A DNA stretch of 64,000 bases from Pseudoalteromonas distincta (GCF_000814675.1 NZ_JWIG01000001.1:384471-448470), one strand, 5' to 3'. Counted from the first letter of the stretch, positions 28,680-38,570 are shown. The notes: generated from the sequence alone by a model not told the origin. Numbers and translations are program-made.

Positions 28680-30011
28680 ATGTTTTCGAAGCCTTCGCAG
28701 ACGGTTTACACCGTGTCGCGCCTTAATAGAGAAATTCGCACAATCCTTGAGCAAGGTTTTGCATCTTTAGTGCTCACGGGCGAAATTTCTAACTTTATTA
28801 CCCCTGCATCCGGCCATTGGTACTTTTCGTTAAAAGACGATAAAGCACAAATTAAAGCCGCTATGTGGCGTGGGAATAATCGCAACCAAAGCTATCGCCC
28901 TGCAAATGGCGCGCAAGTTACAGTAAAAGCGCGTGTATCACTTTATGAACCTCGCGGTGACTACCAGCTTATTGTTGAGCATATGGAACCGGCCGGCGAA
29001 GGTCAGCTAAAACAAGAATTCGATGCGCTTAAAATGCGTTTGGCCGCCGAAGGATTATTTAGCTCTGCGTATAAAAAACCACTTCCGCAAAATATTAATC
29101 GTATTGGTGTTATTACCTCAGCAACCGGCGCTGCTATAAAAGATATTTTAACGGTACTTAAACGCCGTGCGCCGCAGTTAGAAGTAATCATTTACCCTGC
29201 TATGGTACAAGGCAAAGAAGCACACCTACATTTAATTAATCAAATTGAATTAGCTAATGCTCGTGATGAAGTAGACGTACTTATTTTAGGACGAGGCGGC
29301 GGATCACTTGAAGATTTATGGTGCTTTAATCACGAACAGCTCGCACGGGCTATTTTTGAAAGTGAATTACCTATAGTAAGTGCAGTAGGCCATGAAATAG
29401 ATACAACCATTAGCGATTACGTTGCTGATGTTCGTGCAGCAACTCCATCAGCCGCAGCTGAGCTTGTAAGCCCAAATACGCAAGAGTTACACAACAAAGT
29501 AACACAATTAGTTAATCGTTTATCTAACGCGTTTAAGCACGGTATTGCCGATAAACGCGCATTAGCAACGCAGTTACAACACCGCCTTAATTTGTGTCAT
29601 CCGCGTAATCAGCTGAGTCAAAAATCACAACGTTTGGATGAGCTAAGCATTGCGCTGCAACAAGCTATGCGTAATCGTTTATACCAACAAGAACGCACAC
29701 TCAATAACTTAACGCCGCGTTTGATGCGCCAATCACCTGATAAAAAACTCACTTCAGCAAGCCATCAACTCTCGCAATTACAAGCTAGGCTACACCAAGC
29801 TATACAGCATCAGTTACAACAAGCGAATAATAGCTTAGCACTGCAAGCAAGCAGGTTAGACTCGGTAAGTCCGCTTAATGTTTTAGCGCGCGGTTATAGC
29901 ATCACTAAAACACAGCAAGGGAAAGTAGTTAAATCTGTGGGGCAAATTAAAACAGGCGATGTTTTAGTTACAGAGCTCGTTGATGGCTCTATAGAATCAC
30001 AAATTATTTAA
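28680..30011 (+). CDS. xseA: Exodeoxyribonuclease VII large subunit
   Basis: Large subunit of the single-strand exonuclease that acts with XseB in mismatch repair and recombination. N-terminal OB fold with TVSRLNREIRTILEQGFASLVLTGEISNF and ASGHWYFSLKD; catalytic domain with ATGAAIKDILTVLKRR, GRGGGSLEDLWCFN and AVGHEIDTTISDYVADVRAATPSAAAE; then a long coiled coil. A TTG at 28671 would add three residues; the ATG at 28680 is taken. The stop overlaps the stop of the opposite gene by 4 bp. Confidence 0.95.
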   Translation: MFSKPSQTVYTVSRLNREIRTILEQGFASLVLTGEISNFITPASGHWYFSLKDDKAQIKAAMWRGNNRNQSYRPANGAQVTVKARVSLYEPRGDYQLIVEHMEPAGEGQLKQEFDALKMRLAAEGLFSSAYKKPLPQNINRIGVITSATGAAIKDILTVLKRRAPQLEVIIYPAMVQGKEAHLHLINQIELANARDEVDVLILGRGGGSLEDLWCFNHEQLARAIFESELPIVSAVGHEIDTTISDYVADVRAATPSAAAELVSPNTQELHNKVTQLVNRLSNAFKHGIADKRALATQLQHRLNLCHPRNQLSQKSQRLDELSIALQQAMRNRLYQQERTLNNLTPRLMRQSPDKKLTSASHQLSQLQARLHQAIQHQLQQANNSLALQASRLDSVSPLNVLARGYSITKTQQGKVVKSVGQIKTGDVLVTELVDGSIESQII

Positions 30012-30688
30012 AGCTCTGTACTTAGCAACATTTTAAGTTCGCTATCGCTCGATGTGGAGGTAGTGCTTTTAAATTGTTGCCAAAACTCTTGTTCCATCAA
30101 CTTATCGTTTAGCTCTCGCCATTGAGCATTACCAAATGTGTCGTTATCAGTAGGAGCGGCAAGTTCAAATTCACATACTGTTTTTTTACATTTTGCACTA
30201 ACAACGTCAGGAATAATTGATAAATCAGCTGTTAATAAAAAATCTTGTAATGCCATTTCAGTACGATAAGCCCATTCTTCGTCGCGCGTTTGCTTTTCAA
30301 ATTTATCACGTAAAATCTGCTCAAAATCTGAAGGGCTCCTCATTTTCTTTAAAACACTTTTGAGCGCCGCTTTCTGTTCGGCGAGTTGCTGCTTAAGCTG
30401 AGTTACTTGCTCTTCTAAAGGTAGTTCATCAAGCATTTGGGTTTCTGAATTGGTTGTAGGCGTGTCTTCAGCGGGCTCTATACTAGCGACTTGCTCAGGT
30501 ACTACAGAGTCTGCATTACTTAATACCTCATTACTTTGTTGTTCAGTATGAAGCTTTTGCTGTTTTTCATAACTTGGCTGCGACTTAACAGATTCTGGAT
30601 GACTTGAAGCTGCGTTAAAGTAGCTCCAAGTTAAACCTACACCCGCAATAAACCCAATCCCTAGAGCCAATAAACTATTCTTGTTCAT
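30008..30688 (-). CDS. Membrane-anchored coiled-coil protein of unknown function
   Basis: I do not recognise this 226-residue protein. It begins with one hydrophobic helix (LLALGIGFIAGVGLTWSYF), then a low-complexity Gln/Glu/Ser/Pro linker to about residue 85, a heptad-like helix (LEEQVTQLKQQLAEQKAALKSVLKKM), and a C-terminal domain with a CKKTVCEFEL cysteine pair that could form a disulfide outside the cytoplasm. It sits 35 bp after cysE on the same strand and meets xseA tail to tail. Confidence 0.78.
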   Translation of the reverse strand: MNKNSLLALGIGFIAGVGLTWSYFNAASSHPESVKSQPSYEKQQKLHTEQQSNEVLSNADSVVPEQVASIEPAEDTPTTNSETQMLDELPLEEQVTQLKQQLAEQKAALKSVLKKMRSPSDFEQILRDKFEKQTRDEEWAYRTEMALQDFLLTADLSIIPDVVSAKCKKTVCEFELAAPTDNDTFGNAQWRELNDKLMEQEFWQQFKSTTSTSSDSELKMLLSTEL

Positions 30689-30723
30689 GTTAATTCCTTT
30701 TAAGTTTTATTATTTTTAATTAC

Positions 30724-31542
30724 TTATAACATTGCACTCGTGTGCGATTCGTTTTCAGGCTCAGGATTTGCTAAAAAATTTTGGTTCATACTTTGCGCCG
30801 GACACTCACAATCCGGTCGACCAATAATTTTAGCGGGTACGCCAACAGCGGTTGTGTGTGGTGGAACATTGCTAAGTACAACTGAGCCCGCACCAATTCG
30901 TGCGCCCTCACCTACTTCAATATTACCCAGTACTTTAGCGCCGGCGCCAATTAATACGCCCGCTCTAATTTTGGGATGACGATCGCCCTGCTCATTGCCT
31001 GTACCACCAAGCGTTACAGATTGTAAAATTGATACGTTATCTTCAATTACCGCTGTTTCACCAATAACAATACCGGTTGCGTGGTCAAACATAATGCCTT
31101 TACCCACTTTACATGCAGGGTGAATATCGACCCCAAACACTTCAGAATTACGGCTTTGAATAAAGCGCGCTAACTCTTTGCGGTTTTGTTGCCACAAGCA
31201 ATTAGCCAAACGGTGCGCCTGAATAGCATGAAAACCTTTTAGATTTAATATAACCGTAAGATAGGTTTCTGATGCAGGGTCGCGGTCTTTTACAGCTTTA
31301 ATGTCCTCAGCAACAAAAGATAGCATACGGTCACATTTTACAAATGCTTGGTCAAACAGCTCTCGGATAGTGAATGCAGATACCACCGCATCAGCCAACT
31401 TATTGGCAACAATAAAGCTCAATGCCGAACCTAAACAATCATGATTTAAAACACATGAATAAACATGACTTGCTAATAATGGTTCACGTTTTACTACATC
31501 GTTAGCTTCGTCGCGAAGCTGTTGCCAAATTGCATGACGCAT
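30724..31542 (-). CDS. cysE: Serine O-acetyltransferase CysE
   Basis: Acetylates serine to O-acetylserine, the committed step to cysteine. The N-terminal helical domain (LGSALSFIVANKLADAV) leads to a left-handed beta-helix with hexapeptide repeats, VDIHPACKVGKGIMFDHATGIVIGETAVI, SVTLGGTG and GAKVLGNIEVGEGARIGAGSVVL. The frame is open to 31608, but MRHAIWQQLRDEAND at 31542 matches the family start, gives 272 residues (E. coli 273), and has AAGG 12 to 15 bases upstream. The tail after the beta-helix carries CECPAQSMNQNF, near where the family binds cysteine synthase through its C-terminus; the last residue here is Leu rather than Ile. Confidence 0.94.
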   Translation of the reverse strand: MRHAIWQQLRDEANDVVKREPLLASHVYSCVLNHDCLGSALSFIVANKLADAVVSAFTIRELFDQAFVKCDRMLSFVAEDIKAVKDRDPASETYLTVILNLKGFHAIQAHRLANCLWQQNRKELARFIQSRNSEVFGVDIHPACKVGKGIMFDHATGIVIGETAVIEDNVSILQSVTLGGTGNEQGDRHPKIRAGVLIGAGAKVLGNIEVGEGARIGAGSVVLSNVPPHTTAVGVPAKIIGRPDCECPAQSMNQNFLANPEPENESHTSAML

Positions 31543-31682
31543 AATACTGCACTGCCTTAAGTTGATATAAAATAGCCTTTTCCCAAGTCTAACGGATTTA
31601 GCCATCAAGGTGTTAATCCCTTAGTTATTTGTTCTGGTTATTAGGTATAACTGTTTATTAAGTTTCATTATTAAATAATAAA

Positions 31683-31713
31683 AATGCCTCGACGCTTATA
31701 GCACCGAGGCATT
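31683..31713. terminator. Terminator after the M16 peptidase gene
   Basis: AATGCCTCG / CGAGGCATT stem of 9 bp with a 13-base loop and A/T runs on both sides, 27 bp past the stop of the minus-strand M16 gene. Confidence 0.75.
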
Positions 31714-31739
31714 ATTTTAACGCTTAAAAAACACTTAAA

Positions 31740-34622
31740 TTATTGAAATACTTTATCGACTTTCATCACTTCAATATTTTTTGCAGGAATTGCTAATTTA
31801 TAATCAGCAATTACTTTATCCTCAGCAACCAACTCAGCAGGTTTATTAGTGTTGTAAATCATTGGCGATGTTTGCTGCGATGCTAAACGTTTTTGCATAT
31901 CAGCGCCGTCACCAGTAATAAATACATAGTGAACATTGTCTGTTTGTAAGTTTTCTTTAATAACGCGATTAACATCAGCAAGCGTTAGCGTTTTAAGTTT
32001 ATTAGTTACGTAACTTACAAAGCTATCAATGTTGTAAAATTCGCTATCAAGCGCGTAACCTAATTGGCGATTTTGACTTGCAACCATTTGCGGCACAAAG
32101 TTAATTAAAAAGTTACGCGTAGCTTCAAAGTCGTCTTCGCTCATACCATTTTTAATTAGCTTATCTAGCTCAAACAAAGCGGTACGTGTTGCAAAGTGCG
32201 CATCGTTATTAGAGCGAAGTGGGCGTAACCACACTTGAAATATTTGCTCTGAGCGCCCTAGGTTTGCATCTGGCTTGGTTTGAAACATACCACGTGGAAA
32301 GTATTCAATGTATGCGTAATCGCCATAGTTCATGCCGCGAGTTTCACGAATGCGCTCATATAAAAAGCTGTTAGAACTACGGTGCTCACCAAAGTACGAA
32401 CGCACAAGCCAAAGGGCTGTCCAGTCTTCGCTACTTCTAATTGTATCAATAGGGAAACCAAACGATACCGCCGTCGATTGCGCTGACTTTTCTACAATAG
32501 TTGCATGATGACCTTTAAGCGCTGGCGCATCAGGAATACTTAAACGGCTTTGCTCACCCTTTGGTAGCGTTGCAAAATCGCTCATCATTTTAGCTCTAAG
32601 GTTTGCAGGCACAGCCCCAATTAAGCCAACCGTGAGTTTAGATTGCGTAAGCTCGCTGTTATAAAACGCTTTAACATCATCTAGTGTCAACGCTTCTAAA
32701 TCCGAAATATCACCGTAGTTGTAACTTTCGTAAGGGTGATTTTTGTAAAGTGCACTGTATAGCACTTCTTTACCTAGCTCTTCATCGTTAGATGCTTTTA
32801 AGCCTGATTTAATACCATCGATCATTTCTTTTTTAAGGCGTTTAAAGTCATCGTCTCTAAAGCCTGGGTTTAATAATTGATCGCTCACAAGTGAATACCA
32901 CTGCGCTGCATTGTCTTTATGAATGCGCCCTTGGAACGACAGCATTTCTTTATCTATTTGATAGCCAAAGCTACCCGCAAGCGGATAAAGTGCTTTTTGA
33001 ATATCTTTATAGCTTGTCGCCTCTGAGCCACCTTGTGCAAGCATAGCCGCAGTTAACGCAGCAACACCTTTTTTACCTTGTGGGTCGGCAGCCGCGCCGG
33101 TATTGAATAAAAAGTTAACATCGATTAATGGCGAGCTATTGGTTTTATCAAGTACTTTAAATGTAGGCTTCGCAGGTGCTTGTTCAAGCTTTGCAGTAAG
33201 CGCATTTAAATTAACTTCTTGCTCAAAACCTGGGGCTTTATCAAGTGCCGACATTGTTAATGTGGTACGTGCGTTATCAGTAAAGTATTTATTAGCAACG
33301 GCTTTAATATCTGCGCTGGTAATGTTATCTGCCGATTTATACAGCTGGTTTATAACCTCAGGATCGCGCTCAAAATGCATGTAACTAGCAAGTGTTGATG
33401 CAATCGCTTGCGACGAATCTAAGCCATTTATAAAGCTGTATTTAAGGTTCGATTTTAAATCACTGAGCTTTTGCTCATCAACAAGCTCAGTGCGTGCTTT
33501 TGCATAAGTTCGGTTAATGGCATCGCGCGCAGTGGCTAAATCGTCTGCGTTTTCTACTTTAACAAATACGTGTAATAAACCCGGATCTTTAGTCTCTGGG
33601 TTATAGGTAAACATTTGGCTGGCAATTTGTTTGTCGACCACTAGCTCTTGATATAAATCTGAATTACTAGAAAAATAAAGCTGTGAGATTAAATCTAGTG
33701 CCGCTCTGTCTTTTTTAGCAGGCTCCCACGCAGCGCCTTTGTACGATACAAGTAACCAGTGTCCTGGTAGCGCTTCATCTTGCTGGTGCAAATATTTTGG
33801 TGCTTGTTGAACAGGTTCTGCTTTAATGTCAGCAACATAGTTACCCTTTTTCCAGCTGCCCCAATGCTTTTTAACCATTGCCATTGTTGCTTGTGGGTCT
33901 ACATCGCCCACGATGACAAGTGACACATACTCAGGCTTATAAAACTTAGCAAAAAATTCTTTACCATAGGCCATTTGATCTGGCATGGCTTCTATGTCTT
34001 TAAAAAAGCCCATAGTGGTGTGTTTATACGTGTGCTTATCAAACGCTTCTTCGCGTACAGCGCTTAATAATTTACGAATTGGGCTCGCGTTGTTTTTTAA
34101 GTACTCACCTTTTACCGTTTGTGCTTCGGTTCTAAATTGCTCTTCGGTGTAGGTTAAGTTTTGAAAAATATCAGCTTCAAGCTCAAGTACTTTATCAAGG
34201 TGCTGCTTCGAAAAGTTTAAATGGTAATTTGTGTAATCGTTTGTTGTATAAGCGCGGTTATCAACACCTGAATTTTTTAATATGTCTGAGTACACATCTT
34301 CAGGGTATTTTTGTGAGCCTTTAAACATCATGTGTTCAAAAAAGTGAGCAAAGCCTGTTTTACCCTCTTCAACTTCGTTACGCGATCCAACCGATACCGG
34401 AATTTGCAGCGACACTACATCAGGGTAATCGGTTTTAACAACCATGACACGTAAGCCGTTTTCTAGCTCTTCAATTAAGTAATCTTGCGAAAAAACACGG
34501 TCATCAGCTTTATTTACTTGTTCTTTTTGTGCTGTTGTTTGCGTGCTTTGGTTTTGTTGCATGGCGCAACCTGTTAACGCCAGCGATACCGCTAAGCTGG
34601 TTGCTAATAATTTAAATTTCAT
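31740..34622 (-). CDS. M16-family zinc metallopeptidase lipoprotein
   Basis: A 960-residue pitrilysin-like protease exported as a lipoprotein: signal MKFKLLATSLAVSLALTGC with lipobox LTGC. The N-terminal M16 half has the inverted zinc motif HFFEHMMFKG (HxxEH) with the downstream glutamate in EAQTVKGEY; the C-terminal half repeats the fold without the motif, starting near residue 490 and including RSSNSFLYERIRETRGMNYG. Marine bacteria often carry such two-domain M16 lipoproteins for periplasmic peptide degradation. Substrate is not known. It stands alone and diverges from the MTHFR-like gene. Confidence 0.93.
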   Translation of the reverse strand: MKFKLLATSLAVSLALTGCAMQQNQSTQTTAQKEQVNKADDRVFSQDYLIEELENGLRVMVVKTDYPDVVSLQIPVSVGSRNEVEEGKTGFAHFFEHMMFKGSQKYPEDVYSDILKNSGVDNRAYTTNDYTNYHLNFSKQHLDKVLELEADIFQNLTYTEEQFRTEAQTVKGEYLKNNASPIRKLLSAVREEAFDKHTYKHTTMGFFKDIEAMPDQMAYGKEFFAKFYKPEYVSLVIVGDVDPQATMAMVKKHWGSWKKGNYVADIKAEPVQQAPKYLHQQDEALPGHWLLVSYKGAAWEPAKKDRAALDLISQLYFSSNSDLYQELVVDKQIASQMFTYNPETKDPGLLHVFVKVENADDLATARDAINRTYAKARTELVDEQKLSDLKSNLKYSFINGLDSSQAIASTLASYMHFERDPEVINQLYKSADNITSADIKAVANKYFTDNARTTLTMSALDKAPGFEQEVNLNALTAKLEQAPAKPTFKVLDKTNSSPLIDVNFLFNTGAAADPQGKKGVAALTAAMLAQGGSEATSYKDIQKALYPLAGSFGYQIDKEMLSFQGRIHKDNAAQWYSLVSDQLLNPGFRDDDFKRLKKEMIDGIKSGLKASNDEELGKEVLYSALYKNHPYESYNYGDISDLEALTLDDVKAFYNSELTQSKLTVGLIGAVPANLRAKMMSDFATLPKGEQSRLSIPDAPALKGHHATIVEKSAQSTAVSFGFPIDTIRSSEDWTALWLVRSYFGEHRSSNSFLYERIRETRGMNYGDYAYIEYFPRGMFQTKPDANLGRSEQIFQVWLRPLRSNNDAHFATRTALFELDKLIKNGMSEDDFEATRNFLINFVPQMVASQNRQLGYALDSEFYNIDSFVSYVTNKLKTLTLADVNRVIKENLQTDNVHYVFITGDGADMQKRLASQQTSPMIYNTNKPAELVAEDKVIADYKLAIPAKNIEVMKVDKVFQ

Positions 34623-34812
34623 TGTTGTCCCTTTTTAAATTGAGCAAATTTGTTGTCAGATTTAACTCTTTAATTATGCCCCAAAGCCAATAAATATAAG
34701 AGCCCCAAGGGAATTTATTATGTAAACAACTGTGTCAATTATAAATAATGGGAACAAGCACTATGAATAAACATCATGTTAATTGAAAAACTTTCATTAA
34801 ATAAATCTATCT

Positions 34813-34820
34813 AGACGTCT
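34813..34820. promoter_or_regulatory. MetJ operator (met box)
   Basis: AGACGTCT is a perfect match to the 8-bp met box, 44 bp before the MTHFR-like start. MetJ binds tandem boxes; the adjoining octamers match at 4 of 8 (34805-34812) and 5 of 8 (34821-34828). A TATATT at 34831-34836 may be the -10, which would place the box in the promoter. Confidence 0.65.
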
Positions 34821-34863
34821 AAATGGCTGCTATATTAAATCCATCAAAACAAACTTAGCTGGA

Positions 34864-35829
34864 ATGAGGATTATGGCTTTATCACTAAAAGAGAAGATAG
34901 TGGACACCAACCAAGGTGTTTATCTTATTGGTACTACCCCGCCTAAAATTGGCACCGATAAAGCGCAATTAAAAACCATTGCAGAAAAGCTATTAGGTCG
35001 CTTACACGAAATTGAATACGACGGCGTGATAATTTACGACATTCAAGACGAAAGCAGCCGAACTAATCAAGACCGTCCATTTGCGTTTAAACAAACCGTT
35101 GATCCGCGTGAATACAGCCATTTACTTCGTAATTTATCTGCACAAGATGTGATTACTTATAAAAGTGTGGCGCAGCGTGGCGTAGGCGAATTTAAAGATT
35201 GGCTAAGTGAAACTAAAAACGACTACGATTTACAAAATGTTGTTTTAGTAGGTAGCCCATCATCGATAGGCGATATAAAGCTAAGCCTGCCAGATGCGTA
35301 TAAAGCATTGGCTGAGCAATCAGATGATTTCTTTTTAGGTGGCGTTACGATTGCCGAGCGCCATTCAAGTAAACGAAATGAGCACGAACGATTAATAGAA
35401 AAAACAGCACAAGGTTGTCAGTTTTTTATATCGCAAGCTGTTTACGACGCACAAGCTACTATAGAGTTAATTACTAGCTACGCACGTACATGTAAAGCAA
35501 AAGGGATTACACCTCAACGTATTATATTAACGTTTACCCCGTGCGGCGGCGAAAAAACCTTAGAATTTATGCAATGGTTGGGTATCTCAGTGCCAGAGGC
35601 AACTAAATGGCGTATGCTTGATGCAGACAATACATTAAGCGAATCAGTCCGTATTTGCCGCGAAAACCTCGACTTAATACTTAAAAGCTGTGCCCACCTA
35701 GACGTGCCGCTGGGTTTAAATATTGAAAGCTTAACAAACCGTAAAGAAGAAATTGACGCGTCAATTAACTTATACCGTTTATTAAAAGCCATTATGGAAT
35801 TAAACCTTGCTGAAAAGCTAATAGCTTAA
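34864..35829 (+). CDS. Methylenetetrahydrofolate reductase-like protein
   Basis: A 321-residue TIM-barrel protein related to MetF, the flavoenzyme that reduces methylene-THF to methyl-THF. Supporting segments are YDGVIIYDIQDESSRT, the VVLVGSPSS strand, FFLGGVTIAERHS and CQFFISQAVYDAQ, the last matching the FxITQxxYD stretch of MTHFRs. It is more divergent than a housekeeping MetF, so it may be a paralogue or a one-carbon enzyme of other specificity. A perfect met box upstream puts it in methionine or one-carbon metabolism. An ATG at 34873 is a possible later start; AGGA lies just ahead of it. Confidence 0.8.
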   Translation: MRIMALSLKEKIVDTNQGVYLIGTTPPKIGTDKAQLKTIAEKLLGRLHEIEYDGVIIYDIQDESSRTNQDRPFAFKQTVDPREYSHLLRNLSAQDVITYKSVAQRGVGEFKDWLSETKNDYDLQNVVLVGSPSSIGDIKLSLPDAYKALAEQSDDFFLGGVTIAERHSSKRNEHERLIEKTAQGCQFFISQAVYDAQATIELITSYARTCKAKGITPQRIILTFTPCGGEKTLEFMQWLGISVPEATKWRMLDADNTLSESVRICRENLDLILKSCAHLDVPLGLNIESLTNRKEEIDASINLYRLLKAIMELNLAEKLIA

Positions 35830-35862
35830 AGGCTAGGTGAGAGCGAATTAACACCCTTCTTG

Positions 35863-35886
35863 GCAAGCCTAATGGCTTGCTTTTTT
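35863..35886 (+). terminator. Rho-independent terminator of the MTHFR-like gene
   Basis: GCAAGCC-TAAT-GGCTTGC followed by six T, 33 bp after the stop: a textbook plus-strand terminator. Confidence 0.88.
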
Positions 35887-35955
35887 ATGTCCGTACTTTG
35901 AAAAATAAATTAATAAGTACAAGTAAAAATTTGCAGCTTAAGCTATCCATGAAAG

Positions 35956-36144
35956 CTATTTTTGGTTATTACTCTCAAGCCTTTTTAAGGCAAACCCCAT
36001 AGAGGAGCACATAACACCAAAAATAATTCCCTCATCAGATATAAATCTAATGCTAGGAAGCGCTTCAAATAAGCTTATTATTGCTAATGAAAAAATAAAA
36101 CCTATCGCAGAAAAAACCAGCCAAGTTTTTGTGGCATGAGTCAT
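35956..36144 (-). CDS. Small two-helix membrane protein
   Basis: The frame is open up to 36225 but the ATG at 36144 has AAGGAAG 7 to 8 bases upstream and starts MTHATKTWLVFSAIGF; the longer form would run into the diguanylate cyclase gene. The 62-residue product has two hydrophobic stretches (LVFSAIGFIFSLAIISLF and GIIFGVMCSSMGFAL) joined by a short polar loop, and a charged tail. No family recognised. It lies 16 bp after the cyclase gene on the same strand and may be co-transcribed. Confidence 0.65.
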   Translation of the reverse strand: MTHATKTWLVFSAIGFIFSLAIISLFEALPSIRFISDEGIIFGVMCSSMGFALKRLESNNQK

Positions 36145-36160
36145 GACGAACTTCCTTTTA

Positions 36161-37141
36161 TTATTGTGCTTTTTTAGCGAGCCTATACGCTTGTTTATTT
36201 TTATACATTGCGTGGTCGGCATCATTTAATAGCGCTTCAAAGGGCTGCTTTTGTTTATTAGTAAAACTATAACCAATGCTGAGCGATAAATCGCAAACAC
36301 CTTCTTTTAGTAAAGCATTTGTATACTCAGTCGAAATTTTATCCATGATGTAGCTAATTTTGCTTTTATCGCTTAATTGCATTACTGCAACAAACTCATC
36401 ACCACCTAAACGCCCTACTATGTCGGCATCTCTTAAATGGTTTTTTAGCGTATCCGCCAAAATAATTAAGGCTTTGTCACCTACTTCATGTCCAAAGGTG
36501 TCGTTTAATTTTTTAAAGTCGTTTATATCTATAAACAAGCAACATACGTCGAATCCCAAACGCAGTGCTAAATTTAGCTTTTGCTGAGCTAGTAAGTTAA
36601 GTGCTCGACGGTTATAAATATCTGTTAATGAGTCTAACATGGCTATTTCGCGCATTTGCTCATAGCTATACACAAGCGCTAGGTCGTCTTCAATTAAATC
36701 GCGTAATTGCTCTATGAGCTCAAAGTATTCATCAGTATAGCTAGTTATTTTAGTGTCTTTTAAGCATAGCGTGCCAAATACTTCACCTTCTGGCCAATGG
36801 ATAGGTAAGCCTAGGTAGGATTCAACACCATCCTCAACTACTTCTGGCAGGGTGTTCCATGCATCGTTATTGCTTGCATCATTAATATATAAAATATTAT
36901 TAGTTTCAGCGACGTGCCGACAAAAAAGAGGTGTTTGAGGGGGAAGTATCGGGTTGGTTTCAAAGCTTGAGCCACCTTCGTTATTTCTAATAACAACGCG
37001 ATAGCCTTTGCTTGTTGCCTGAACTATATAACCAGACGGGGCTGAAAAAAGCCCCGTGATAAGGTCCATTGTTTTTTGCCATTTATGCAAAGATATTTGG
37101 CCATCAACACCAGAGAATGCCCATTTATCAGTTTCAAACAT
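36161..37141 (-). CDS. GAF-GGDEF diguanylate cyclase
   Basis: Synthesises cyclic di-GMP. The N-terminal half (to about residue 160) is GAF-like: FCRHVAETNNILYINDA and ESYLGLPIHWPEGEVFGTLCL. The C-terminal GGDEF domain begins DSLTDIYNRRAL and has the active-site GGDEF. RDAD five residues before GGDEF is an RxxD inhibitory site, so product feedback is expected. No membrane helix, so a cytoplasmic sensor; ligand unknown. Confidence 0.93.
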   Translation of the reverse strand: MFETDKWAFSGVDGQISLHKWQKTMDLITGLFSAPSGYIVQATSKGYRVVIRNNEGGSSFETNPILPPQTPLFCRHVAETNNILYINDASNNDAWNTLPEVVEDGVESYLGLPIHWPEGEVFGTLCLKDTKITSYTDEYFELIEQLRDLIEDDLALVYSYEQMREIAMLDSLTDIYNRRALNLLAQQKLNLALRLGFDVCCLFIDINDFKKLNDTFGHEVGDKALIILADTLKNHLRDADIVGRLGGDEFVAVMQLSDKSKISYIMDKISTEYTNALLKEGVCDLSLSIGYSFTNKQKQPFEALLNDADHAMYKNKQAYRLAKKAQ

Positions 37142-37200
37142 TAACTTTACCTCGGCTATTTAATAGCTCCAGTATAGGCAAAAAAGTAAAGTAAAAGCTA

Positions 37201-38448
37201 TTATTTACGACGTCTACTTGGCTCTCTTTTACCTGTAATGCGTTTTTTATCGCGATCTTTTCGAGATTTATTCGTATTTTTACGATTATCTTTGGGCTTT
37301 TTATTTAAGTCAGGCTCGTAACCTTCTAACCACTGCGGCGTTAAACGCGTATCGAGTAATACTTCAATTTCTTCTAGCAGCCATTGCTCATCAAGACTTA
37401 CCAATGACATAGCAAGCCCTTGTTCACCAGCGCGACCTGTACGGCCAATACGGTGTACGTAATCCTCAGCAATGTAAGGCAGTTCAAAATTAATTACGTA
37501 TCTAAGTGTAGAAATATCTAAACCACGCGCAGCGACGTCGGTTGCAACAAGTACGCGTGTAATACCCTCTTTAAAGTTTTGCAATGCACGGTCACGTGCG
37601 CCTTGCGATTTATCGCCATGGATTGATTCGGTTTTTAACCCATCTTTACACATTTCTTTAGCAAGCTGATCGGCCATTTGTTTTGTGCGAGTAAAAATAA
37701 GCACTTGGCGCCAGTTTTTCATGCCAATCATGTGCGATACAAGTTCGCGCTTACGATCTTCATCTACAGCGTAAATAACTTGCTCTACTTCAACCGCAGC
37801 TGAGTTACGTTTATCAACTTCAATTAGCTCAGGGTTTTTAAGTAGTTTTTTACTGAGTTCAAACACGCTGTCATCAAACGTAGCTGAAAATAGTAAAGTT
37901 TGGCGATCGCCCGGGATATGTCGCAATATACGTCTAATTTCATCAATAAAGCCCATATCAAGCATGCGGTCAGCTTCGTCAAACACTAAAGAGTCTACGC
38001 TTGAAAGTACCACACTGCCTTTAACTATATGATCAAGCAAACGCCCTGGTGTGGCCACTATAACTTGTGCTGTTTTAAGTGCTTTTATTTGAGGGCCAAT
38101 ACTTGCACCACCATAGGCTAAAGCACCATTGATGTTAGTGCCTTGTGCGTACTTTTCAAAGCTGGCAAATACTTGCTGAGCAAGCTCTCGTGTTGGCGTT
38201 AAAATTACAACGCGGGCAAGGCCTTGCTCATCTTTTTTAGGGGTATTTAAAAGCTTATGTAATAGAGGTAAAACAAAGGCGGCGGTTTTACCCGTACCTG
38301 TTTGCGCGCTGCCCATTACATCACTTCCGGCTAAAATAGGCGGAATAGTTTTAATCTGAATTGCGGTAGGCTGAGTGTAATTATTTTGCTCAATCGCTGT
38401 TAATAATAACGGGTCGAGATTAAGTGATGAGAACGTAGTGGCAGACAT
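37201..38448 (-). CDS. DEAD-box RNA helicase, RhlE-like
   Basis: ATP-dependent RNA helicase of 415 residues with all core motifs: the Q motif YTQPTAIQ, Walker A AQTGTGKTAA, PTRELAQQV, VFDEADRMLDMGF, SAT, ATDVAARGLD and HRIGRTGRAG. The C-terminus is a short, highly basic tail rich in Lys, Arg and Asn, as in RhlE and related ribosome-assembly helicases. I assign the RhlE subgroup by overall look; a gene symbol is not safe. Confidence 0.93.
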   Translation of the reverse strand: MSATTFSSLNLDPLLLTAIEQNNYTQPTAIQIKTIPPILAGSDVMGSAQTGTGKTAAFVLPLLHKLLNTPKKDEQGLARVVILTPTRELAQQVFASFEKYAQGTNINGALAYGGASIGPQIKALKTAQVIVATPGRLLDHIVKGSVVLSSVDSLVFDEADRMLDMGFIDEIRRILRHIPGDRQTLLFSATFDDSVFELSKKLLKNPELIEVDKRNSAAVEVEQVIYAVDEDRKRELVSHMIGMKNWRQVLIFTRTKQMADQLAKEMCKDGLKTESIHGDKSQGARDRALQNFKEGITRVLVATDVAARGLDISTLRYVINFELPYIAEDYVHRIGRTGRAGEQGLAMSLVSLDEQWLLEEIEVLLDTRLTPQWLEGYEPDLNKKPKDNRKNTNKSRKDRDKKRITGKREPSRRRK

Positions 38449-38570
38449 AGGCTTAGCTTTAAAATAACAAAGAGAGCTATTGTACGCATATTACTGTACT
38501 GCGTAAATTAACCAGTCCAGAAAAGTATTTAATCGTGATTGCTCTCTTTCGCTTTAGCGCTAAAACAATA

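Noticed and set aside
31543-31608. N-terminal extension of CysE by 22 residues
   Set aside because: Not found in the family; the ATG at 31542 has its own upstream AAGG and gives the normal length.
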